6,347 nt of DNA from Flavobacteriales bacterium (GTDB lineage Bacteria; Bacteroidota; Bacteroidia; Flavobacteriales; Flavobacteriaceae), in the NCBI GenBank assembly GCA_015494775.1, contig WGAP01000201.1:1-6347 (forward strand). Direction: 5' to 3'. Each line of letters opens with the position of its first letter. Position 1 is the stretch's first letter. Shown piece after piece: positions 1-5,475 of this stretch. The notes below the pieces were generated by a model. The model worked only from the letters and a program-made list of their open reading frames with translations, did no database searches and was not told the origin of the DNA. The position numbers were made by a program, and so were the translations under genes.

Positions 1-373
1 CATCGATGACGCGCACCGTGCCCAAGGCCGTAGGGTCGATGGGCAATTGCAACAAATGATGGCCCGTTTGCGGGTTGCCCGTGGGCAAGCCGTTGATAAA
101 CACGGCGGCCTGGTTGAAAGTGCCCCCGCGAATGGAAAGGTCGGCAAAGCCCACCCCGGCCCCGCCGCCGCGCAGGTCGAGCGTGGGCGAGGTTTGCAAC
201 AAGCCGGAAATAACGGGGCTTCCGCTGCCGGCCAAGCTGTCGGGATGCCATTGTTCGTAGTAGGAATGATTTTCGTTGCTCAGCCCGATGCGTGCAGTAA
301 ACAAAGTATCGGTCTGTTGGGCGCCGAGCATCCGGGCGGATAAGAATAAAATCAATCCGAGGCGAAGTTTCAT
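1..373 (-). CDS. TonB-dependent outer-membrane receptor, N-terminal part (runs off left edge)
   Basis: This is the first 124 codons of a minus-strand gene whose start codon lies at 371-373; the rest is outside the window. The protein begins with a short signal peptide (charged MKLRLG, hydrophobic core, likely cleavage after A18 in LGA-QQ). From about residue 52 it reads as a TonB plug domain: a 'GLLQTSPTLDLRGGG' stretch, 'DLSIRGGTFNQ' (about 79-88), 'VFINGLPTGNPQTGHH' (91-106), and 'LGTVRVID' at the edge. Plug domains close the lumen of 22-strand outer-membrane barrels that import siderophores, cobalamin or glycans using TonB energy. No carboxypeptidase-like N-terminal domain precedes the plug, so a BtuB-like receptor is more likely than a SusC-type one. 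The substrate cannot be told from this part. The gene is divergent from the grpE operon. No convincing Bacteroidota promoter was found upstream; a TAACTTTA on the minus strand near 390-400 is one base off a -7 box but has no matching -33. Confidence 0.9.
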   Translation of the reverse strand, partial: MKLRLGLILFLSARMLGAQQTDTLFTARIGLSNENHSYYEQWHPDSLAGSGSPVISGLLQTSPTLDLRGGGAGVGFADLSIRGGTFNQAAVFINGLPTGNPQTGHHLLQLPIDPTALGTVRVID

Positions 374-520
374 GGCTGCGATTTTTGGCGGTAAAGTTAA
401 GGGAAATGGAATTAAGCTTAGATGTTTATTTTCGGGCGCCCGGCCGCTCACGTTCACGCAGCGTTGCATCAAGCATGAAATGTTGGAAAAGTTGAAGTTA
501 TTTTTGTCGAGAACAAAGCC

Positions 521-550
521 GGCTATCCATAGGCATAGCCGTACCTATGG
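521..550. repeat. Nested short palindromes at the centre of the long palindrome
   Basis: Two perfect inverted repeats overlap here. GGCTAT at 521-526 pairs with ATAGCC at 535-540, and CCATAGG at 527-533 pairs with CCTATGG at 544-550. They cannot form together, so the centre could switch between two small hairpins. The second pair is centred at 538.5, near but not exactly on the symmetry point of the larger repeat. No known operator is recognised. Confidence 0.5.
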
Positions 551-617
551 CAAGGATTGTCAATGCCGTTACCGGCAAAAATGACAAAACTTGGTGTGAT
601 CATTTGATGCTTGATGC

Positions 618-664
618 AACGCTAAGCCGCCGGCTTTCGCCTTCGGCTCATCCGGCGGCGCGTT
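618..664. repeat. GC-rich hairpin inserted in the right arm of the palindrome
   Basis: AACGC (618-622) pairs with GCGTT (660-664), and GCCGCCGG (626-633) pairs perfectly with CCGGCGGC (652-659). The result is a 13-bp stem with a TAA bulge at 623-625. On the minus strand the apical part reads GCC-GAA-GGC followed by GAAAG, so the loops are purine-rich in that direction. That favours a minus-strand RNA over a plus-strand one, although this is inference. The segment 623-659 has no counterpart in the left arm at 460. Confidence 0.65.
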
Positions 665-676
665 CACGTGGCGGCC

Positions 677-810
677 GCCGGGCTGTCCGCTCAAATGCGC
701 AGCCGGCCCGCTCTTGGCCTGCGGCGTGGCGGACGTGGCTCCCCACTGGTCGCCCCGCCGCCACGGCAGGCCTACGGCGCGCCGCCCGCGCATAACCGCT
801 CCCATCCCTT
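677..810 (-). other. Compound GC-rich hairpin element, possibly a minus-strand structured RNA
   Basis: Several stems nest in this block. The strongest is 716-722/766-772 (GGCCTGC/GCAGGCC) stacked on 725-732/758-765 (CGTGGCGG/CCGCCACG): 15 bp with only a two-base GG bulge. Its loop holds a further hairpin, GTGG-CTCC-CCAC at 735-746. A separate pairing joins 695-700 (ATGCGC) to 788-793 (GCGCAT); just outside it CCGCTC occurs on both sides (687-692 and 797-802), so the minus strand carries GAGCGG twice in mirrored positions. An alternative stem is 677-679 plus 681-685 with 700-707. The block is non-coding as far as I can see. I place it on the minus strand only because its loops are purine-rich in that reading. 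Confidence 0.45.
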
Positions 811-839
811 GCGCACTTATGACCTTAGGCCCTGCCACC

Positions 840-870
840 TTGTCAGTTCTTAAAAATGGCAGTAAATTTG
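840..870 (+). promoter_or_regulatory. Bacteroidota-type promoter for the grpE operon
   Basis: TTG at 840-842, a 20-base spacer, and TAAATTTG at 863-870 match the TTTG/TTG-N19-21-TANNTTTG consensus used by the primary sigma factor of Bacteroidota. Transcription would begin a few bases after 870, around 875-878. That leaves about 20 untranslated bases before the ATG at 898. No CIRCE/HrcA operator is visible, so heat control by that route is not supported. Confidence 0.65.
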
Positions 871-897
871 CAGGATAATTTGCAAAAGCGGAAGATT

Positions 898-1458
898 ATG
901 AAAAAGGACAAACAAAAAGCAATGGACCGACAAAAGGAAAAAGCGGAAAAACAAAATCAAGATAAAAAGCAGGTAAACGAAAAAACCGAAGAACAAAAGC
1001 CGACGACCGAAGAACGCATTGCGGCCCTGGAAAAAGAATTGGCCGACGAAAAGGATAAATACGTGCGTTTGTATGCCGAATTTATCAATTTCCAAAACCG
1101 CACCAAGCGCGAAAAGCGCGAGCTTATCGAAACGGCGTCGGAAGAAGTAATCAAGGCTCTTTTGCCTGTGGTGGACGATTTTGAACGCGCATTGACCGAA
1201 ATGAAAAAAGCCGGCGAAAACGAATGGGCCAAAGGCGTGCAATTGATTTATGACAAGCTGATGAAAACCCTGCGCGACGAAGGATTGCAGGAAATTCCCG
1301 TTCAAAAAGGCGATGATTTCAATCCCGATTTGCACGAGGCCGTGGCCCAAATCCCCGGCGACGAAAAACAAAAGGGCAAAATCCACGACGTGATCGAAAA
1401 AGGATACAAACTGGGCGACAAAATCATCCGTTATCCGAAAGTGGTAACGGTGCAATAA
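898..1458 (+). CDS. grpE: GrpE, nucleotide-exchange factor of the DnaK chaperone
   Basis: GrpE is a cytoplasmic dimer that opens the DnaK nucleotide-binding domain to release ADP. Counted from the ATG at 898 the protein has 186 residues, a normal length. Residues 1-40 are a Lys/Glu/Gln-rich disordered tail, followed by a long helix of the paired coiled coil (about 38-85, with 'EKDKYVRLYAEFINFQNRTKRE'). The small beta head carries the family signature: GDDFNPDLHEAV at about 138-149, and IHDVIEKGYKLGDKIIRYPKVVT towards the end. An in-frame ATG at 856 would add 14 residues, but it lies upstream of the predicted transcription start and the extra residues fit nothing in the family, so 898 is preferred. 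Spacing to dnaJ is 48 bases, and the two genes are probably co-transcribed. The family call is firm; the start is less so. Confidence 0.95.
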   Translation: MKKDKQKAMDRQKEKAEKQNQDKKQVNEKTEEQKPTTEERIAALEKELADEKDKYVRLYAEFINFQNRTKREKRELIETASEEVIKALLPVVDDFERALTEMKKAGENEWAKGVQLIYDKLMKTLRDEGLQEIPVQKGDDFNPDLHEAVAQIPGDEKQKGKIHDVIEKGYKLGDKIIRYPKVVTVQ

Positions 1459-1506
1459 AGGTCGAGCGTGTTTTCGTTCCCGATTTTGCCGTAAAGCATA
1501 AACCCT

Positions 1507-2622
1507 ATGGGCAAAGATTATTATGCCGTTTTGGGCGTTTCGCGAAACGCCACGCAGGAGGAAATCAAAAAGGCCTACCGGCGAATGGCCATCAAATACC
1601 ATCCCGACCGCAATCCGGGGGATAAGGAGGCCGAGGAAAAATTCAAGGAAGCCGCCGAGGCCTACGAAATATTGGGCGATCCGGAAAAACGCGCCCGCTA
1701 CGACCAATTCGGTGATGCGGCTTTTGCCGGTGGCGGCGCGCATCACTACACCGATGTGGAAGACATTTTCCGTCATTTCGGCGATATTTTCCGTGATTTT
1801 TTTGGCGGCGAATTCGGCGGCGGTTACGGCTACGGCGGCCAATCGGGTCATTCCGTTGCCAAAGGCCGCGACCTGCGTGTGCGGTTGAGTATCGGATTGG
1901 ACGAAATGGTGCATGGGGGCGAGCGAAAAATCAAGGTGCGCCGCAAGGTGCGGGCCCACGACAGCCATTACGAAATCTGTCCGGTGTGCCATGGCCGCGG
2001 AAAAGTGAGCCGTATTACGCACACCATTTTCGGGCCGGCGCAAGCCACTACCGTCTGCCGCCGTTGCGGCGGAACGGGCCATGTGTTGCACACGCGTGGC
2101 CAAGGTTCGGACGAGGACGGATTGGTGTGGACCGAAGAGGTGGTGAGCATCAAAATTCCCAAAGGCGTGCGCGAAGGCGTTCAGCTCAAAGTGGCGCAGA
2201 AAGGACACGATGCGCCTTCGGCGAACGGGGTGGCCGGCGATTTGTATGTGGTGTTTGAGGAAAAAATTCCCGACGCTTTTCGCATCGACGAGCATGATTT
2301 GCACACCGTCCTGGATTTAAATTTGCCCGAGGCCGTTTTGGGCGTGTCGAAAACATTGGACACGCCGCACGGCAAAATCAAGCTCAACCTGGAAGGGCCG
2401 GTATCGCCCGGCAAAATACTGCGTATTCGCGGCAAAGGCATTCCCGCCCTAAACACCGAGCATTACGGCGATTTGTTTGTGCACGTGCGCGTGCACATGC
2501 CGCAAAAATTGAGCGAGGAGGATAAAAAATATTTCCGAAACAAATTGCATGACGAGCATTTCCAAGTCAAGAAGAGCAAGCGCAAAAGTTTTTTTGAGAA
2601 AATACACGATATTTTTTCCTAA
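1507..2622 (+). CDS. dnaJ: DnaJ (Hsp40) co-chaperone with only two of four zinc-finger motifs
   Basis: DnaJ delivers unfolded clients to DnaK and stimulates its ATPase. The 371-residue protein has an N-terminal J-domain (about 3-70) with the essential HPD at 32-34, a Gly/Phe-rich linker (about 74-115), a cysteine region, and the C-terminal client-binding beta domains (from about 212, with '[12 protein letters not shown]', to about 335). A charged tail ends the protein. The cysteine region is unusual: only CPVCHGRG (158-165) and CRRCGGTG (184-191) are present, where standard DnaJ has four CxxCxGxG motifs. By spacing these correspond to motifs II and III, which together bind one zinc. Motifs I and IV, which bind the other, are replaced by '[11 protein letters not shown]' and '[14 protein letters not shown]'. 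The frame is open throughout, so this is not a frameshift. The protein could be called CbpA-like, but the two motifs and the grpE neighbour argue for the main DnaJ. Confidence 0.95.
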   Translation: MGKDYYAVLGVSRNATQEEIKKAYRRMAIKYHPDRNPGDKEAEEKFKEAAEAYEILGDPEKRARYDQFGDAAFAGGGAHHYTDVEDIFRHFGDIFRDFFGGEFGGGYGYGGQSGHSVAKGRDLRVRLSIGLDEMVHGGERKIKVRRKVRAHDSHYEICPVCHGRGKVSRITHTIFGPAQATTVCRRCGGTGHVLHTRGQGSDEDGLVWTEEVVSIKIPKGVREGVQLKVAQKGHDAPSANGVAGDLYVVFEEKIPDAFRIDEHDLHTVLDLNLPEAVLGVSKTLDTPHGKIKLNLEGPVSPGKILRIRGKGIPALNTEHYGDLFVHVRVHMPQKLSEEDKKYFRNKLHDEHFQVKKSKRKSFFEKIHDIFS

Positions 2623-2646
2623 TATTGTCCGAAATAAGCATTTCCT

Positions 2647-3807
2647 ATGGCCAAAATACTGATTATCGAAGACGAAGAAGCCATCCGGCGCGTGTTAAAC
2701 AAAATCCTTTCCCGCGAAGGTTACGAGGTGGACGAAGCGGTGGACGGCGTGGAAGGCATAGCCAAAATCAAGTCGGGGGATTACGACGTGGTGCTTTGCG
2801 ACATCAAGATGCCGCGCAAAGACGGTGTGGAGGTGTTGCAGGAAGCCAAAAAAATCAATCCCGAACTGCCGTTTGTGATGATTTCGGGCCACGGCGACCT
2901 GGAAACGGCCGTGCAAAGCATGCGTTTGGGCGCCTATGATTACATCCAAAAACCACCGGATTTGAATCGCCTGCTCACCACCTTGCGCAATGCGCAAACC
3001 ATGGGTCATTTGGTCAAGGAGAATGTCAAGCTCAAAAAGCGGGTGAGCAAAAAATACACCATTATCGGTGCGTCGGAAGCCATCGAAAAGGTCAAGGAAA
3101 TGATCGAAAAGGTGGCGCCCACCGAAGCGCGGGTGCTCATCACCGGGCCCAACGGAACGGGCAAGGAATTGGTGGCCCATCAGTTGCACGAGAAAAGCAA
3201 CCGCTCGCGCGGCCCCATGGTGGAAGTGAATTGTGCGGCCATTCCGTCCGAATTGATTGAGAGTGAGCTTTTCGGTCATATGAAAGGTTCGTTTACGGGC
3301 GCACACAAGGACAAAAAAGGAAAATTCGAACAGGCCAACGGCGGCACACTGTTCCTGGACGAAGTGGGTGATTTGAGTTTGGCCGCTCAGGCCAAAGTGT
3401 TGCGGGCCTTGCAGGAAAACAAAATTTCGCGCGTGGGCAGCGACAAAGACATACGCGTGGATGTGCGCGTGATTGCCGCCACCAACAAGGATTTGCGCAA
3501 GGAAATCGAGGCGGGCCGTTTTCGCGAGGATTTGTTTCACCGGCTGGCGGTGATTGAAATCAAGGTGCCGGCCTTGGACGAACGCAAGGAGGATATTCCG
3601 CTATTGGTGGAATATTTCGTCAAGCAAATTACCGCCGACCAAAATATGAAACCCAAAAAATTTGCTCCCCAAGCCATCAAAAAGTTGCAGGATTATACCT
3701 GGTCGGGGAATGTGCGTGAGTTGCGGAATATTGTGGAACGGCTATTGATTTTGGGCGGCGATACCATCAGCGCCGAGGATGTGGCCCGTTATTCGGGGAA
3801 AGAGTAG
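2647..3807 (+). CDS. Sigma-54-dependent response regulator without a DNA-binding domain
   Basis: The protein (386 residues) has a receiver domain (about 2-118) with acidic E8/D9, phospho-acceptor D52 in 'VLCDIKMP', S80 and K102. An AAA+ sigma-54-interaction domain follows (about 137-366): Walker A GPNGTGKE at 167-174, the sigma-54-contacting loop GSFTGA at 214-219 (usual form GAFTGA), Walker B GGTLFLDEV at 232-240, ATN at 278-280, arginine-finger region GRFREDLFHRL at 290-300, and WSGNVREL at 352-359. It stops about 20 residues later at 'SAEDVARYSGKE', so the C-terminal Fis-type helix-turn-helix of NtrC is missing. Known family members without this domain are H. pylori FlgR and chlamydial CtcC, which activate without binding enhancers. 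The gene starts 24 bases after dnaJ and is probably in the same operon. No partner kinase is in the window, so its signal and targets are unknown. Confidence 0.93.
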   Translation: MAKILIIEDEEAIRRVLNKILSREGYEVDEAVDGVEGIAKIKSGDYDVVLCDIKMPRKDGVEVLQEAKKINPELPFVMISGHGDLETAVQSMRLGAYDYIQKPPDLNRLLTTLRNAQTMGHLVKENVKLKKRVSKKYTIIGASEAIEKVKEMIEKVAPTEARVLITGPNGTGKELVAHQLHEKSNRSRGPMVEVNCAAIPSELIESELFGHMKGSFTGAHKDKKGKFEQANGGTLFLDEVGDLSLAAQAKVLRALQENKISRVGSDKDIRVDVRVIAATNKDLRKEIEAGRFREDLFHRLAVIEIKVPALDERKEDIPLLVEYFVKQITADQNMKPKKFAPQAIKKLQDYTWSGNVRELRNIVERLLILGGDTISAEDVARYSGKE

Positions 3808-3814
3808 GCGGGAC

Positions 3815-4067
3815 TTTTAATCAACATCATTTTTATCCGAGGAAACCGGAGGGTTCCGAGGCCCGCGGCAGACCGCAGGGCTGACGCGGTAGCGCAGGCA
3901 GACGCCGGCCGAGCGACAGCGAAGGCCGGCCGGCTGCCGAGCAACGTCCGGTGAGACCGGCCGCAGGACGGGCTCACCGGCGACGCGTAGGAGACCCGCA
4001 AGGGGCTCCGAAGCAAGCGGAGCAAGACCGAAGGGCTTGCGGAGCCGCAAAATAATGTTTATCAAAA
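3815..4067 (+). other. Multi-hairpin structured element; candidate non-coding RNA or palindromic intergenic element
   Basis: An AT-rich closing stem pairs 3815-3833 with 4049-4067 (16 pairs, three mismatches) and encloses a very GC-rich block. Six hairpins follow one another. H1 is 3837-3861, with a GGA loop and a GA/AG tandem mismatch. H2 is 3861-3881, GCCCGCGG against CCGC-A-GGGC. H3 is 3897-3938, with GCCGGCC/GGCCGGC and GGCAG/CTGCC. H4 is 3948-3980, with CCGGTGAG/CTCACCGG. H5 is 3990-4009, with a GCAA (GNRA) tetraloop. H6 is 4017-4048, with a GAA loop. In H1, H4, H5 and H6 a single A-G mismatch sits just below a CC/GG or longer cap, always A on the 5' side and G on the 3' side of the plus strand. 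These mismatches and the GNRA loop favour a plus-strand RNA. No U-tract follows, so it is not a classic terminator. I do not recognise the family; a mobile palindromic element is the main alternative. Confidence 0.5.
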
Positions 4068-4194
4068 CCTTTTCGGAGGTCTTGGCGGGCTTGGATTTTT
4101 ATTTTATCCAAATTGTCATTATCATTGTCGTGGCAAAAGGTATAGTGGTATGGTTTTTGCCTGATTGTCGTATAAATTTAAGAATAAGGGCGAT

Positions 4195-5469
4195 ATGAAA
4201 AAATTTTTTAGTAAAAGCATATTTCCGGTGATGCTGTTGATGCTGGGTTTGGGTTTTCAAACCGCCCGGGCGCAATCGCATAAACCTTCGAAAAAATTTA
4301 CGGTGGTCATCGACCCGGGGCACGGCGGTAAGGATACGGGAACATTGGGCACGGGCAAGAGCAAAATCCACGAAAAAGACGTGGTGCTTGCCATCGGCAA
4401 AAAAGTGGATAGCATTTTGAAGCACAAAGACCCGGATATGCGCGTGATTATGACACGCAGCACCGATAAATTCATCGAATTGCGCAAGCGGGCCGAAATT
4501 GCCAACAAGGCCAAGGCCGACGTGTTTGTGTCGATTCACTGCAATGCCAATCCGAACAAAAACGTGCGCGGTTCGGAAACCTATGTGCTCGGTATTCACC
4601 GCAATAAGGATAACCTGGAAGTGGCCAAGAAGGAAAATGCCGTGATTAAGTTGGAGGACGATTACAAACTTCATTACAAAGGATTCGACCCGGATGCACC
4701 GGAAACTTTTATCGGCCTGGAATTGATGCAAGAGGAATATTTGGAACAAAGCATATTGCTGGCGGCCCTGGTGCAAAAGGAATACCAAAAAAGCGTGCAC
4801 ACCAAAAACCGCAGCGTGCAGCAGGCCGGATTTGCCGTTTTGCGGCTAACCTATATGCCCAGCATCCTGACCGAAGTGGGCTTTTTGTCCAATCCCGACG
4901 AAGAAAAATTCCTGCATAGCCGGGCGGGCCAACTTAAAATTGCCAATTCCATTGCCAATGCGGTGATCAAGTATAAAAAACTTATCCTTCAAAACACCGA
5001 AACGCCCGATGATTTGGCGTTGTCGGGGCCGTCGGAACCCGTGGGTGGCGGTTCGTCGCATTCGGACGGAGTGGGAAGCGGCCGGGACGAAACGCATAAT
5101 GCAACGGAAAATACGCATCAATCGTCGTCGGCGGGACAAAATACGCATCAGGGCCAAACATCGGATGCCCATGAACCAAATACTGCCGGCGAGGTTTCGA
5201 ACGTCAAATGCGCCGATTGCTTTTTTAGCGTTCAATTGGCCATGTCCAGGCATAAAATTTCCAATGTTTCCCGATATTTTAAGGGATTGACGCCTGTTTT
5301 TTATAAAAAAATGGGGAATGTTTATAAATATTTCTACGGAAAAACGCTTAACTTTGACAAAGTGAAAAAACTGCAACGGCAAGCGCGGGCAAAAGGTTTC
5401 CGTGATGCGTTTATCGTAGGATTTCGCGACGGAAAACGCGTGCCGGCCGGAAGCATTTTAAAAAAATAG
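4195..5469 (+). CDS. Secreted N-acetylmuramoyl-L-alanine amidase (Amidase_3) with C-terminal SPOR-like domain
   Basis: This enzyme cleaves the bond between N-acetylmuramic acid and the stem peptide in the periplasm and is typically used to split daughter cells. The ATG at 4195 gives 424 residues and a clean signal peptide (MKKFFSK, hydrophobic core, cleavage after A26 in ARA-QS); an upstream TTG at 4165 would bury it and is rejected. The catalytic domain (about 35-262) shows 'VVIDPGHGGKDTG' with zinc ligand H43, E60 in 'IHEKDV', H115 in 'VSIHCNA', and catalytic E227 in 'LTEVGFLSNP'. Residues about 136-195 form a helical insertion of the kind that occludes the active site in AmiB/AmiC relatives. 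A Ser/Gly/His/Thr-rich linker (about 270-335) leads to a SPOR-like domain (about 340-424: 'FFSVQLAMS', 'NVYKYFYGKT', 'GFRDAFIVGFRDGKRV'). SPOR domains bind peptide-free glycan at the septum. A protease gene follows after 6 bases. Confidence 0.94.
   Translation: MKKFFSKSIFPVMLLMLGLGFQTARAQSHKPSKKFTVVIDPGHGGKDTGTLGTGKSKIHEKDVVLAIGKKVDSILKHKDPDMRVIMTRSTDKFIELRKRAEIANKAKADVFVSIHCNANPNKNVRGSETYVLGIHRNKDNLEVAKKENAVIKLEDDYKLHYKGFDPDAPETFIGLELMQEEYLEQSILLAALVQKEYQKSVHTKNRSVQQAGFAVLRLTYMPSILTEVGFLSNPDEEKFLHSRAGQLKIANSIANAVIKYKKLILQNTETPDDLALSGPSEPVGGGSSHSDGVGSGRDETHNATENTHQSSSAGQNTHQGQTSDAHEPNTAGEVSNVKCADCFFSVQLAMSRHKISNVSRYFKGLTPVFYKKMGNVYKYFYGKTLNFDKVKKLQRQARAKGFRDAFIVGFRDGKRVPAGSILKK
5108..5150 (+). 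repeat. Short direct repeat in the amidase linker
   Basis: The 13-mer AAAATACGCATCA occurs at 5108-5120 and again at 5138-5150, a period of 30 bases. It encodes two 'NTHQ' copies in the low-complexity linker between the catalytic and SPOR-like domains. The in-frame period suggests that a small duplication lengthened the linker. Confidence 0.6.
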
Positions 5470-5475
5470 TTTGAG

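Larger units (their letters stand above)
441..677. repeat. Long imperfect palindrome (inverted repeat) centred near 541
   Basis: The core arms are 461-482 and 601-622, which are reverse complements at 21 of 22 positions. Symmetry continues inward: 500-514 matches the complement of 568-582 at 12 of 15 positions. It also continues outward: 441-459 matches the complement of 660-677 with one gap and two mismatches. All these pairs share one centre at about 541 once a 37-base segment at 623-659, present only in the right arm, is removed. The arms look like the same tail of an intergenic element meeting head-on in two opposed copies. A miniature inverted-repeat element, a bidirectional terminator or a palindromic intergenic repeat would all fit. 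No reading frame here looks like a protein, and no transposase is seen. Confidence 0.75.

Noticed and set aside
591..610. A sigma-54 promoter-like TGGTGTG sequence
   Set aside because: The -12 GC dinucleotide is not at the required spacing, and the sequence belongs to the palindrome arm.
850..2304. A 484-codon open frame on the minus strand, antisense to grpE and most of dnaJ
   Set aside because: The translation has no recognisable domain and is rich in Phe/His/Arg runs typical of antisense shadows. It exists because grpE and dnaJ rarely use TTA, CTA or TCA codons. Both sense proteins are clear family members.
2695..3540. A 281-codon minus-strand frame opposite the response regulator
   Set aside because: It shows the same shadow effect; the sense strand encodes a complete, motif-rich regulator.
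3837..4048. RNase P RNA, tmRNA or SRP RNA
   Set aside because: A GAGGAAA string near 3838 recalls RNase P, but the conserved ACAGAA-type and GGTAAGAG-type segments are absent, and no tmRNA or SRP core motifs are seen.
3808..4060. A frameshifted helix-turn-helix continuing the response regulator
   Set aside because: No frame downstream of 3807 gives a Fis-like helix-turn-helix; the sequence turns directly into the hairpin block.
3789..4065. Two short minus-strand frames across the GC-rich block after the regulator
   Set aside because: The peptides are Ala/Arg/Pro/Leu-rich with no motif and simply read through the hairpin cluster.
4028..4069. Rho-independent terminator at the end of the structured block
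   Set aside because: The last GC hairpin is followed by an A-rich stretch, not a U-tract, on the plus strand.
4156..4180. Possible promoter for the amidase: TTTG at 4156-4159 and TAAATTTA at 4173-4180
   Set aside because: The spacer is only 13 bases instead of about 20, and the second box has one mismatch. No other pair with correct spacing was found.
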